NCBI GenBank assembly: GCA_019418625.1
Contig: DYBL01000041.1
Span: 1 to 32,734 of the forward strand
DNA length: 32,734 nucleotides
Reading direction: 5' to 3'
Source: Clostridiales bacterium
GTDB lineage: Bacteria > Bacillota > Clostridia > Oscillospirales > Oscillospiraceae
The translations under genes were made by a program, and so were the position numbers. Positions 21,828-29,405 of this stretch are shown piece by piece. The notes beneath the pieces are model-generated. The model was not told the DNA's origin. It was given only the letters and a program-made list of their open reading frames with translations, and ran no database searches. Positions within the stretch are counted from its first letter, which is position 1; every line of letters starts with the position of its first letter.

Positions 21828-21856
21828 TTGATTTTGGACAGGGGCGCGGCTATAAT
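21828..21856 (+). promoter_or_regulatory. Sigma-A-like promoter of the amidase gene
   Basis: TTGATT (21828-21833), a 17-bp spacer and a perfect TATAAT (21851-21856). It lies 54 bp before the start of the CwlD-like gene and diverges from the cotJ operon. Confidence 0.65.
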
Positions 21857-21909
21857 CGGGTATATGGGATAAGCAGACAGGCATACGTTTTCCATGGGAG
21901 GTGCTGTCT

Positions 21910-22626
21910 GTGGTGATATTGGTGGTAAAACGGCGCTTGGCGGCCGTATTTGGCGTGTGCCTGGTATTGGGTGGGCTGCTGGTGTCCGCAAGATGGGTCT
22001 CTGCCGTACCGGCGTTTTCTGCGGCAGTGACACCGCCGATGGTGCTGGTGATCGATCCAGGCCACGGCGGAGAGGACGGCGGCGCGGTCTCGGCAGACCA
22101 AAGCGTGACAGAGAGCCGGATCAATCTGGAAATTGCCCTGCGCGTGCGGGATCTCATGGCGTTTTTGGGCCAGCCCACGGTCATGACCCGGACTGAGGAC
22201 CGGGCCATCTATTCATCCCAGGCCCGGACGCTGCGTGAAAAGAAGGTATCTGACCTGAAAAACCGGGTGACCATGGTCAATGAACTGGACAACGCCGTAC
22301 TTTTGAGTATCCACCAAAATAGTCTCCCATCCTCGCCGATCACCCACGGAGCACAGGTATTCTGGAACGCCGGTGACGGGGCGGAGGCCTGGGGGACCAT
22401 GGTACAGGACTTGCTCAACCAGGCGGTCAATGTGGGGAATGAAAAACAGGGGCGGAGGATCGCGGATTCCATCTACCTGATGAAACAGGTCCAGTCTCCC
22501 GCCGTGCTGGTGGAGTGCGGCTTTTTGTCCAACGGGGAGGAGACGGTGCTGCTCCAGCAGCCGGATTATCAGCTGACGCTGGCCGCGGCCATTACGGCCG
22601 GGTGCATGGCGTGGAACGGAGAATGA
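21910..22626 (+). CDS. cwlD: N-acetylmuramoyl-L-alanine amidase, CwlD-like
   Basis: A protein of about 238 residues with an N-terminal membrane anchor or signal segment at about 10-34. A zinc amidase_3 domain follows: DPGHGGEDGGAV (zinc His 52), the ESRINLEIALRV Glu ligand, SIHQNS with the second His, and VECGFLSN near the end with the catalytic Glu. This family cuts the lactyl-peptide bond of peptidoglycan; size and form match CwlD, which starts muramic-lactam formation in spore cortex. The start is not certain: GGGAGG (21896-21901) points to GTG 21910 or 21913 rather than GTG 21901. A GTG for radA follows 3 bp after the stop. Confidence 0.85.
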   Translation: MVILVVKRRLAAVFGVCLVLGGLLVSARWVSAVPAFSAAVTPPMVLVIDPGHGGEDGGAVSADQSVTESRINLEIALRVRDLMAFLGQPTVMTRTEDRAIYSSQARTLREKKVSDLKNRVTMVNELDNAVLLSIHQNSLPSSPITHGAQVFWNAGDGAEAWGTMVQDLLNQAVNVGNEKQGRRIADSIYLMKQVQSPAVLVECGFLSNGEETVLLQQPDYQLTLAAAITAGCMAWNGE

Positions 22627-22629
22627 TAC

Positions 22630-24012
22630 GTGAAGCAAAAGACACTTTTTTACTGTACAGAATGCGGCAATGAGACGCCGAAATGGGCAGGGAAGTGCCC
22701 TGCCTGCGGCGCGTGGAATACCATCGTGGAGCAGCCGGAGCCCGCGGTTTCCGCCAAGAGCGTCGGGCGGTCCGGCGGGAGCCGGGGGCGCCTGGCAGCC
22801 CCGAAAGCACAGCCTGTGACAGAGCTGGACAGCGATGAGGAGATCCGGTTTCCTACCGGCATGGGGGAACTGGACCGGGTACTGGGCGGCGGTGCGGTGA
22901 AGGGCTCGCTGGTGCTGGTGGGCGGTGCGCCGGGCATCGGAAAATCCACGCTGATGCTGCAGATCTGCAGCAAGCTGTGCGAATTTTCAAAGGTTTTATA
23001 TGTATCCGGTGAGGAATCGACCCATCAGCTGAAGCTGCGGGCACGGCGTCTGCAGGTGGACAGCGCTTCACTGTATGTCCTGTCAGAGACAGGACTGGAC
23101 GAGGTGCTGGGTGCCGTGGAAGCGGAAAAGCCGGACGTTTTGATCGTGGACTCTATTCAGACGCTCTGCCGGGAGGACCTGGATTCCCCAGCCGGCAGTG
23201 TCAGCCAGGTGAAAGAGTGTACCATGACACTGATGCACCTGGCCAAAAGCCAGGGGATCACCGTGTTCGTGATCGGCCACGTCAATAAGGAGGGCTCCAT
23301 TGCAGGCCCCAAGGTGCTGGAGCATATGGTGGACTGCGTGCTGTACTTTGAGGGAGACCGCCACACGACACACCGTATTTTGCGGGCAGCCAAAAACCGC
23401 TTCGGCGCTACCAATGAGATCGGTGTCTTTGAGATGCGCAACGAGGGTCTGGTACAGGTAGAGAATCCATCGGAACTGCTGCTGTCGGGGCGCCCGGACG
23501 ATGCGCCGGGAACCTGCGTGACCTGTGTCATGGAGGGCATGCGGCCGGTGCTGGCGGAGATCCAGGCGCTGGTGGTGTCCAGCAGCGGCACGAATCCCCG
23601 CCGCACCAGTAACGGATTTGACTACAACCGGGCGGCCATGCTGTTGGCCGTTCTGGAAAAACGCGGCGGGCTGAAAGTGTCCGCATGCGACGCATACATC
23701 AATATTATCGGCGGATTGTGGCTGGAAGAGCCTGCTGCTGACCTGGGCGCCGTGGTGGCCATTGCGTCCAGCTATCTGGACCGGCCGGTTCCGGGGGACA
23801 TGGTGGCCATTGGTGAGGTGGGCCTGACCGGTGAACTCCGGACAGTGACGCAGCTTTCCCAGCGCGTCAGTGAAGCCCGCCGTCTGGGGTTTCGGCGGTG
23901 CCTGATTCCGGCCCATGGGGCGGAGTCGCTGCGCGTGCCGGAGGGATTGGATGTGATCCCGGCTCGGAATATCGGTGAGGCGATCCGAGCCGCGCTTGGC
24001 CAGCGGGGATAA
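22630..24012 (+). CDS. radA: DNA repair protein RadA
   Basis: A 460-residue RadA/Sms of normal length. An N-terminal zinc finger (C9, C12, C23, C26) is followed by the RecA-like ATPase with Walker A at 98-107 (GGAPGIGKST), the RadA-specific KNRFG motif at 255-259, and a C-terminal Lon-protease-like domain (about 290-455). RadA promotes branch migration in homologous recombination. The GTG start has a GGAG about 8 nt upstream inside the end of the amidase gene. Both are probably read from the promoter at 21828. A small Cys-rich gene appears to overlap its 3' end on the other strand. Confidence 0.96.
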   Translation: MKQKTLFYCTECGNETPKWAGKCPACGAWNTIVEQPEPAVSAKSVGRSGGSRGRLAAPKAQPVTELDSDEEIRFPTGMGELDRVLGGGAVKGSLVLVGGAPGIGKSTLMLQICSKLCEFSKVLYVSGEESTHQLKLRARRLQVDSASLYVLSETGLDEVLGAVEAEKPDVLIVDSIQTLCREDLDSPAGSVSQVKECTMTLMHLAKSQGITVFVIGHVNKEGSIAGPKVLEHMVDCVLYFEGDRHTTHRILRAAKNRFGATNEIGVFEMRNEGLVQVENPSELLLSGRPDDAPGTCVTCVMEGMRPVLAEIQALVVSSSGTNPRRTSNGFDYNRAAMLLAVLEKRGGLKVSACDAYINIIGGLWLEEPAADLGAVVAIASSYLDRPVPGDMVAIGEVGLTGELRTVTQLSQRVSEARRLGFRRCLIPAHGAESLRVPEGLDVIPARNIGEAIRAALGQRG

Positions 24013-24124
24013 AATGGACACATGCGCCGCCCAGAGACGGCAGACCGGCTGCGGCGGCGCTGTCCAGCGTGCACAGGCCGTCTTGCTGGTAAACGCAGGT
24101 GCTGGTGCATGGGATCAGGCTCAT
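23867..24124 (-). CDS. Small Cys-rich protein, antisense to the end of radA
   Basis: An 85-residue frame on the minus strand. Residues 1-40 (MSLIPCTSTCVYQQDGLC, then GGACVHF) carry Cys at 6, 10, 18 and 35. This is the pattern of short clostridial Cys-rich proteins of about 45 residues, which are often misannotated as hydroxymyristoyl-ACP dehydratase. Residues about 41-85 are antisense to the last 146 bp of radA and look like chance coding, so the family core has perhaps gained a tail after losing its stop. The ribosome site before ATG 24124 is weak. Function unknown; metal binding is plausible. An alternative frame from 24134 lacks the Cys pattern. Confidence 0.5.
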   Translation of the reverse strand: MSLIPCTSTCVYQQDGLCTLDSAAAAGLPSLGGACVHFIPAGQARLGSPHRYSEPGSHPIPPARAATPPHGPESGTAETPDGGLH

Positions 24125-24233
24125 AGAACATCATCCGTTTCTTTGAAGTTTGTAAGCAGCATTAGGATGCCCGCTGCAAAGCGGGCTATACCATAAAAAA
24201 CAGAACAGAGGGGAGGTTTTGCGGGGATATATA

Positions 24234-24265
24234 AAATTGAACAAAATAAAAATTTTGTTCAATTT
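24234..24265. repeat. Long palindrome, copy B (putative operator)
   Basis: Perfect 13-bp arms (24234-24246 and 24253-24265, AAATTGAACAAAA and complement) flank a 6-bp spacer TAAAAA. The core and the spacer length match copy A at 12725-12756. It lies about 90-120 bp upstream of the tyrosine-recombinase start and 110 bp from the Cys-rich gene on the other side. Confidence 0.65.
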
Positions 24266-24299
24266 AGGGGAGAGGAAAATGGGCTCCTCCCCGAAAATG

Positions 24300-24337
24300 G
24301 CCGGTTTTCACGGGATTTGAGCGGCTGTGAAACCGGC
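24300..24337 (+). promoter_or_regulatory. Leader hairpin at the recombinase start
   Basis: GCCGGTTTTCAC (24300-24311) pairs with GTGAAACCGGC (24327-24337) with one bulged T and a 15-nt loop. The 3' arm contains the upstream candidate start codon GTG 24327. There is no T-tract. It may restrict translation from that GTG and favour the ATG at 24354. Confidence 0.45.
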
Positions 24338-24353
24338 ATTCCGCAAGCTGCAC

Positions 24354-25367
24354 ATGTTGGATTATCGCACACAAGCGCCGGAGATCCTGCGGGATTTTCT
24401 GGCTTACCATGAAACTGTCAAAGCGCATTCCCGACGGACGGTGGATGAATATTATCTGGACCTGCGGAATTTCTTCCGCTACATGAAACAAATCCGCGAT
24501 CCTGACCTTGCGGATCGCGCTCTGGATGAAATCGATATTATGGATGTGGATCTTCCGTTTGTGGCATCCATCACGCTGACGGATATCTACGGCTACATGA
24601 CGTATCTGAGCCGCGACCGGATCCAAAATCAAAACAGCCGCAGCCCGGAATACGGCCTGACGCCCGCCTCCCGGGCCCGGAAGATCGCCACGATACGGTC
24701 TTTTTACAATTACCTGACCAATAAAATGCACCTACTTCGTGAAAATCCTGTCAAAGATATCGATTCCCCCAAGCTGAAAAAGACGCTTCCCAAGTATCTG
24801 ACGCTGGAAGAAAGCGTTCAGCTGTTGGGTTCTGTGGACGGGAAAAATCAAGAGAGAGACTATTGTATCCTGACGCTGTTTCTCAACTGCGGATTGCGGA
24901 TCTCGGAACTGGTCGGGCTGAATCTGCAGGATATCCAGGGCGATGCGCTGCGTGTTCTTGGCAAGGGCAACAAGGTGCGGATCATCTACTTGAATGAAGC
25001 GTGCCAGAGTGCGCTGCAGCAGTATTTGGCTGTGCGGCGTCCCATCCGCGGACGGGATGAAAATGCGCTGTTTCTCTCTTCACAGAATGAGCGGATCAGC
25101 CGCTCCACAGTCCATGCCATGGTCAAAAAGCGCCTGGGTGAAGCGGGACTGGACAGCCGGCAATATTCCTCCCATAAGCTCCGCCATACGGCGGCTACGC
25201 TGATGCTGCAAAACGGCGTGGATGTGCGTGCGGTTCAGGAAGTTTTGGGACATGATCATCTCAATACGACCGAAATCTATACGCACATTGATAATGAAGC
25301 TCTGCGTGTGGCGGCAAAGGCAAATCCCCTGTCCCGGACATTCCGCGAGAAAAGGAAGAAAGACTGA
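24354..25367 (+). CDS. Second tyrosine recombinase (XerC/XerD-like)
   Basis: About 337 residues from ATG 24354 (346 from GTG 24327). The N-terminal core-binding domain (YHETVKAHSRRTVDEYYLDLRNFFRYM) carries an extra 30-residue insert (about 60-95) compared with classical XerD. The catalytic domain has the full set: Arg in NCGLRISELVGL, Lys in LGKGNKVRIIYL, His and Arg in HKLRHTAATLM, His in LGHDHLNTTEIYTHI, and the Tyr of that same motif. It stands alone between its leader and tandem terminators, with no phage or excisionase genes, so it is more likely a chromosomal Xer enzyme than an element integrase. It could pair with the XerD-like protein at 2150. Confidence 0.85.
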   Translation: MLDYRTQAPEILRDFLAYHETVKAHSRRTVDEYYLDLRNFFRYMKQIRDPDLADRALDEIDIMDVDLPFVASITLTDIYGYMTYLSRDRIQNQNSRSPEYGLTPASRARKIATIRSFYNYLTNKMHLLRENPVKDIDSPKLKKTLPKYLTLEESVQLLGSVDGKNQERDYCILTLFLNCGLRISELVGLNLQDIQGDALRVLGKGNKVRIIYLNEACQSALQQYLAVRRPIRGRDENALFLSSQNERISRSTVHAMVKKRLGEAGLDSRQYSSHKLRHTAATLMLQNGVDVRAVQEVLGHDHLNTTEIYTHIDNEALRVAAKANPLSRTFREKRKKD

Positions 25368-25374
25368 ATAAAAG

Positions 25375-25399
25375 GGGGACCGTCTAAAGACGGTCCCCT
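25375..25399 (+). terminator. First hairpin after the recombinase gene
   Basis: GGGGACCGTC (25375-25384) pairs with GACGGTCCCC (25389-25398) around a TAAA loop, and a pyrimidine-rich TCTCTCC follows. The T-tract is imperfect. Confidence 0.7.
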
Positions 25400-25403
25400 C
25401 TCT

Positions 25404-25447
25404 CCCCTTTCCTACTGGATTTGGTTCCAGGAAAGGGGTTTATTATT
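25404..25447 (+). terminator. Second, longer hairpin in tandem
   Basis: CCCCTTTCC (25404-25412) pairs with GGAAAGGGG (25430-25438), extended by TGGA/TCCA inside, and is followed by TTTATTATT. It backs up the first hairpin and separates the recombinase from the convergent YcxB-like gene. Confidence 0.75.
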
Positions 25448-25958
25448 TCATAGTCAGGATCGGTTTTCCGGTGGCAGTCTCCAAAAGTGCCCGGAATTGT
25501 TCGCAGTTTCCGCCAGTCATGGTAGTTTTATCGTAAATCTGGGCATATTTCTGACTCAAAATAAAGATAAAGTACCTGGGAGACTCTGCCACCGCTGCAA
25601 TGGTTTCGTAGCTCCATTTTGTAGTGCTGATCTCTGATTTGGTACAGTAGCGCTCCGGCGTGAACGTTGCGTCTACCTGTTCAGTACCAGGCAGAACATA
25701 GCGGTATGCGACCCACCCGTCTATGTAATCCTCCAGAACCCTTGTTGCCAGCATGAAGACGGCTACAAGGGCACAGATGATATTGGAGGAGGTCAGTGTA
25801 CCGTCCAAAGGAATGGCGCAAAAAATGCCAAGCAGCAGGACTGCATAAATCCAGATATGGATGAGCCGGGTGCGTTTTCGGTTGACCGTTTTCCGTACAG
25901 CCCGCGCCATGACGGTCATTGCGGGGCGGTCATACGTGGTGTGCATTTGAAACTCCAT
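25443..25958 (-). CDS. YcxB-like membrane protein
   Basis: A 171-residue protein with a basic N-terminus, two adjoining membrane spans at about 34-51 and 56-74, and a cytoplasmic C-terminal domain (about 95-168). That domain reads like the YcxB-like family: YCTKSEISTTKWSYETIAAVAESPRYFIFILSQKYAQIYDK, with a buried beta-strand pattern. Members are common single genes in Firmicutes; function unknown. GGGAGG lies 6 nt before the ATG at 25958. It stands alone on the minus strand, separated from the upstream SLH gene by a terminator. Confidence 0.78.
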   Translation of the reverse strand: MEFQMHTTYDRPAMTVMARAVRKTVNRKRTRLIHIWIYAVLLLGIFCAIPLDGTLTSSNIICALVAVFMLATRVLEDYIDGWVAYRYVLPGTEQVDATFTPERYCTKSEISTTKWSYETIAAVAESPRYFIFILSQKYAQIYDKTTMTGGNCEQFRALLETATGKPILTMK

Positions 25959-26054
25959 GAGGTACCTCCCTGTTTGCAGATGGGACTTGCTATATTTTTG
26001 ACGGTTGGGAGGTAAATTTAGATTCTTAATTTTTCTAAAGAATTTGTAAACAGC

Positions 26055-26085
26055 AAAAAAGCACCGCCCGCAGGCGGTGCTTTTT
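26055..26085 (-). terminator. Terminator of the SLH-GH18 gene
   Basis: Arms 26056-26068 and 26073-26085 (AAAAAGCACCGCC and complement) close on a 4-nt loop. Read on the minus strand a run of T follows the stem, 6 bp past the SLH-GH18 stop codon. Confidence 0.9.
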
Positions 26086-26090
26086 GTCGT

Positions 26091-27749
26091 TTACAGCAGA
26101 CAGCTCCAGTTCCATGCAGGGTACATAGGCATGGCACCAAGCCGCCATACAGAGACAGCAGATACATCCAACAGCGCAGCAGCTTCCATGGCTTTTTGCA
26201 GCGTATCTGCATTTTGATACCACAGGAAGTAACGGCTGCCGTCCTCCGTAGTGTAAATGGCATAGGAATGTTGGTAGGCATCAGACCAGCCAAGAACGGT
26301 GTCGGACTGCTGGAGCCGTTTGGATACGGTCTCATTGGAAGGATAGACCGGAGTGCCGGAGACGAGCTTGCCGCTCTCGTCAATCTGCCAGGCCACGTTC
26401 TTACAGCTGAATCCCAAAACGACTTTGGAACGGTCCTGTACGCCGGAATCCGCGTCAGTGATGGCCATCAAGGAGTAGAATACCTGGTCAATGGGAGCGG
26501 GACATGCGGTTTGATGATACGTTGTCCCCTCGTATCCGGACAAATCACGGGCATCGTAGTCATAGGCCATCAAAATGACCTGGTCTGCAAGATCTCCAAT
26601 GGCACGGTAGTCGTAACCGTCATAATAACTGCCGGTGGCCAGGGCGGGCTGGACGCATACATACAAGGAAAGCTCCCGTTCCTGTACTTGATCCAGCAAA
26701 TCGGACAGCTGACGCAGAAAGTCGGTGAAGTTATCCCGGTCTGCTGCCCGCAGACCTTCAAAATCAATGGTAACGCCTGCATAGGGATTCTTGCCAATGG
26801 CGGCATAAGCAGCGGTGACTTCCTGAATGATCGCTTCCGCAGCCTCCTGCCGTCCTGTTTCGAAAGAGAGCATCTCCCGCAGGCTGCTCCCCTCCATGAA
26901 TACGTTCAGATTCAAAGGGGTGCCGCTTGCGTCCAGAGAGTTGGTGACGCTTTCGTAGCCGTCCGGGATATAGTATGTATTTCCGTTTGCAGTGGTGGTC
27001 TCCAGCGAAGCGGAGGTCCCGTCCCAAACCATGTGGCTCCAGCCTGCGCTCACGGCGTCCATATCCTGGGCATAGCTGAGCTGACTATAGGAGGAGATGG
27101 CATAAAAGCCGTGCATCCAGTCGGGCTCCCGGCCCAGTTTTTCGTAGATCCGCACCAGCATGGCAGCCGCCTGGGCGCGGGTGGCGGTGGCATCGGGAGA
27201 GAACGTGGTGTCAGACGTTCCCTTGGTCATGCCGATGGCATAAGCCACGGCAATATATCCCCTCCCCTCTGTCACGTCGGTAAAGGGAAGCGTAGACGCG
27301 GATTCAGCCAGTTTGGCGGCGCCCTTCAGTCCCAGGGCCCGGACCAGGATCTCCGCCATTTCCCCGCGGGTGATGGGGTCTGAAGGCCGGAAGGGCTGAT
27401 CAGTATCCACCCAGTCATGTTCTGCTGCCGCATCGATGGAGTCGTAGTAGGCCTTGACGGTTTGGTAGTCCACCTGCATGGCCGGCGTGATGTGGCCGAT
27501 CAGCGTTTCGTCATTTCCCTGCGGCAGCAGCATCCGGTCCAGTACCGTGACAAACTGGGCACGGGTCATAGGGTCGGCATATCCGAAATTCTCTGCGCTG
27601 TATCCGTTCATCAGACCGTAGTCCACAGCCTTTTGTACTTCACCGGCCAGGGCGCTGCCGGAGGGAATATCCTGATAAACAGCGCCGGCGGGGGCTGCGG
27701 CTGCAGCCAGCAGCGATGCGGAAAGCGCGAGGGAAAGCAGCTTTTTCAT
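26091..27749 (-). CDS. Exported S-layer-homology and GH18-type protein
   Basis: A 552-residue protein with a signal peptide (about 1-23, MKKLLSLALSASLLAAAAAPAGA). Three SLH-type modules follow at about 26-75, 115-150 and 163-212 (MTRAQFVTVLDRML, ITRGEMAEILVRALG, ATRAQAAAMLVRIYEKLG). A GH18-like domain spans about 220-545. Its catalytic strand reads GVTIDFEGL, with E341 as the likely acid and D339 two places before it, as in spore-germination and cell-wall GH18 proteins. It is expected on the cell surface, tethered by SLH modules and acting on peptidoglycan or another GlcNAc polymer; the substrate is not known. AAAGGAGG precedes the ATG. A direct-repeat operator-like site lies upstream. Confidence 0.88.
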   Translation of the reverse strand: MKKLLSLALSASLLAAAAAPAGAVYQDIPSGSALAGEVQKAVDYGLMNGYSAENFGYADPMTRAQFVTVLDRMLLPQGNDETLIGHITPAMQVDYQTVKAYYDSIDAAAEHDWVDTDQPFRPSDPITRGEMAEILVRALGLKGAAKLAESASTLPFTDVTEGRGYIAVAYAIGMTKGTSDTTFSPDATATRAQAAAMLVRIYEKLGREPDWMHGFYAISSYSQLSYAQDMDAVSAGWSHMVWDGTSASLETTTANGNTYYIPDGYESVTNSLDASGTPLNLNVFMEGSSLREMLSFETGRQEAAEAIIQEVTAAYAAIGKNPYAGVTIDFEGLRAADRDNFTDFLRQLSDLLDQVQERELSLYVCVQPALATGSYYDGYDYRAIGDLADQVILMAYDYDARDLSGYEGTTYHQTACPAPIDQVFYSLMAITDADSGVQDRSKVVLGFSCKNVAWQIDESGKLVSGTPVYPSNETVSKRLQQSDTVLGWSDAYQHSYAIYTTEDGSRYFLWYQNADTLQKAMEAAALLDVSAVSVWRLGAMPMYPAWNWSCLL

Positions 27750-27778
27750 GGGCGAACCTCCTTTGCTTGGTTGCGCCC

Positions 27779-27822
27779 ATCATAATCCAATTTCACCCTG
27801 AATTCATGAACAAATCATGAAC
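27779..27822 (-). promoter_or_regulatory. Activator-type promoter with an 11-bp direct repeat
   Basis: On the minus strand two 11-bp units, GTTCATGATTT (27822-27812) and GTTCATGAATT (27811-27801), are identical at 10 of 11 positions and abut in tandem. The second unit covers the -35 position. A TATGAT -10 box lies at 27784-27779, and the -35 hexamer itself is poor. This is the layout of OmpR/PhoB-family class II activation. It starts just past the stop codon of the amidase gene. Confidence 0.5.
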
Positions 27823-28326
27823 TCAAGGACGCATGGTTCCCAGAATATGGAGATAGCGAAGCTTTTGGAAGGAATAGGAGGCCAGTGCGCGGCCAAAGGT
27901 ATCATAGGTGTGTGCGGCGACTAAAATGTTGTCCGGCCCGGCGGGAGTACCTACGGAGAGGATCACCGGTGTATGCTGAAAACTGGCCCCGTCAAAGGAA
28001 AGCTGGACCAGGTCGCCGGGCAGCAGGGCCTCTGCCTGACAGGGCACGCCCACAGGGCCCGGGGATTCCTTGCTGCGGGTCATGAAATTCCAAAAGTATC
28101 CCACGCCGGTCCAGGCCGGGGCTTTTCGGTTGGCATCGATATAATACCACCCCAGATCAGGCGTATAGTTCATGAGCCTGCTTCCGGCGTAGACACACTG
28201 GGATGCAAAATTGGTACAGTCTCCTCCCAGCTTTTCATAATCGTAATAGGCTGGATTTCGTTTCAGTGCCCACTGCCGGGCGTAGCGTATCACGGCGGCA
28301 CGGTCATAATCCTGTACAAGTCGCAT
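27823..28326 (-). CDS. Amidase_6-type Cys-His hydrolase domain protein
   Basis: A 167-residue protein with the putative amidase domain (Amidase_6): WALKRNPAYYDYEKLGGDCTNFASQC with nucleophile-like C37, the GWYYID and WTGVGYFWNFM aromatic stretch, and a later QHTPVIL with the likely catalytic H118. No signal peptide is visible from the start at 28326. GGGGAGGGGAG precedes that ATG; a start at 28383 would add 19 residues that lack hydrophobic character. Family members are papain-like hydrolases linked to cell-wall or spore processes, without an agreed substrate. It lies directly upstream of the SLH-GH18 gene on the same strand. Confidence 0.83.
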   Translation of the reverse strand: MRLVQDYDRAAVIRYARQWALKRNPAYYDYEKLGGDCTNFASQCVYAGSRLMNYTPDLGWYYIDANRKAPAWTGVGYFWNFMTRSKESPGPVGVPCQAEALLPGDLVQLSFDGASFQHTPVILSVGTPAGPDNILVAAHTYDTFGRALASYSFQKLRYLHILGTMRP

Positions 28327-28383
28327 AGTCTCCCCTCCCCTTTTTTCCAGCGTATGCTGTACACAGACGGGAGGTGACGGCAT

Positions 28384-28415
28384 AAAAAGAAGAGACGCCG
28401 AAGCGTCTCTTCTTT
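28384..28415 (-). terminator. Intrinsic terminator of fba
   Basis: AAAGAAGAGACGC (28386-28398) pairs with its complement (28403-28415) around a loop that on the minus strand is TTCG. TTCTTTTTATG follows on that strand. It lies 21 bp past the fba stop. Confidence 0.9.
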
Positions 28416-28436
28416 ATTAAAGGATCAAATGAGAGA

Positions 28437-29405
28437 TCAGGCCTTGCCGTCGCAGCCCAGAACGTCGACGATCTTGTGTGCAACCAGCTCCTTGATGGCG
28501 GCACGGGCGGGCTTGAGGTACTCGCGGGGATCGAACTTGTCGGGATGGTCCACCATGAACTTGCGGATGGTGCCGGTCATGGCCAGGCGCAGGTCGGAGT
28601 CGATGTTGATCTTGCACACGGCGCTGCGGGCAGCCTTACGCAGCTGCTCCTCGGGGATACCGACAGCGTCGGGCATCCGGCCGCCGTTCTCATTGACCAT
28701 GCGCACGAAGTCCTGAGGTACGGAGGAAGAGCCGTGCAGCACGATGGGGAAGCCGGGCAGGCGCTTGACGACCTCGTCCAGGATATCGAAGCGCAGGGGC
28801 GGGGGTACCAGCTCACCCTTTTCGTTGCGGGTGCACTGAGCGGCGGTGAACTTATAGGCGCCGTGGCTGGTGCCGATGGCAATGGCCAGAGAGTCGCAGC
28901 CGGTCTTGGCGACGAACTCCTCTACCTCTTCGGGATGGGTGTAGTGGGACTCCTCGGCAGAAACCTTCACATCGTCCTCGATGCCGGCCAGAGCGCCCAG
29001 CTCAGCCTCGACCACCACGCCGTGGTCATGGGCATACTCCACGACCTTCTTGGTGATCTCGATGTTCTCGGCAAAGGGCTTGGAGGAAGCGTCGATCATG
29101 ACGGAGGTGAAGCCGCCGTCGATGCAGCTCTTGCAGGTCTCGAAGTCGGGGCCGTGGTCCAGATGCAGAGCAATGGGGATCTCGGGGCACTCGATCACAG
29201 CGGCTTCCACCAGCTTGACAAGATAGGTGTGGTTGGCGTAAGCGCGGGCGCCCTTGGACACCTGCAGGATCAGGGGAGCCTTCAGATCGCGGGCAGCCTC
29301 GGTGATACCCTGGACGATCTCCATGTTGTTGACGTTGAAAGCGCCGATGGCGTAGCCGCCGTCATATGCTTTCTTGAACATTTCGGTAGTGGTAACCAAT
29401 GCCAT
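28437..29405 (-). CDS. fba: Class II fructose-1,6-bisphosphate aldolase
   Basis: A 322-residue zinc aldolase. Proton donor D83 and zinc His 84 lie in LHLDHGPDFETC. EAELGALAG, the second zinc His in AIGTSHGAYKF, and VLHGSSSVP with the third follow in order. It splits fructose-1,6-bisphosphate into two triose phosphates in glycolysis and runs in reverse in gluconeogenesis. The ATG at 29405 has GAGGAG about 10 nt upstream. Codons are strongly biased, which fits a highly expressed glycolytic gene. A leader of about 115 nt lies between its promoter and the start. It diverges from pfp, whose product supplies its substrate. Confidence 0.96.
   Translation of the reverse strand: MALVTTTEMFKKAYDGGYAIGAFNVNNMEIVQGITEAARDLKAPLILQVSKGARAYANHTYLVKLVEAAVIECPEIPIALHLDHGPDFETCKSCIDGGFTSVMIDASSKPFAENIEITKKVVEYAHDHGVVVEAELGALAGIEDDVKVSAEESHYTHPEEVEEFVAKTGCDSLAIAIGTSHGAYKFTAAQCTRNEKGELVPPPLRFDILDEVVKRLPGFPIVLHGSSSVPQDFVRMVNENGGRMPDAVGIPEEQLRKAARSAVCKINIDSDLRLAMTGTIRKFMVDHPDKFDPREYLKPARAAIKELVAHKIVDVLGCDGKA

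Larger units (their letters stand above)
24125..24353. other. Intergenic region between the Cys-rich gene and the second recombinase
   Basis: About 230 bp. It holds a 7-bp hairpin with a GCAA loop (GCCCGCT/AGCGGGC, 24168-24185) that has no T-tract on either side. It also holds the perfect palindrome copy B (24234-24265), a GGGGAG/CTCCCC hairpin (from 24267), and a second hairpin running into the gene (24300-24337). I find no well-spaced -35/-10 pair for the recombinase and no strong ribosome site. Confidence 0.6.

Noticed and set aside
21741..21900. A sigma-E promoter for the cotJ operon
   Set aside because: Expected from relatives, but I found no pair of boxes on the minus strand close enough to the sigma-E consensus to name.
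24234..24265. Palindrome copy B as a LexA (SOS) site or a terminator
   Set aside because: The GAAC and GTTC halves are far farther apart than the 4 bp of the Gram-positive LexA site. The stem is almost pure A/T, so it would be a very weak terminator.
24354..25367. Second tyrosine recombinase as the integrase of a mobile element
   Set aside because: No excisionase, phage or conjugation genes, attachment-site repeats or composition shift are visible around it. A chromosomal Xer role fits better.
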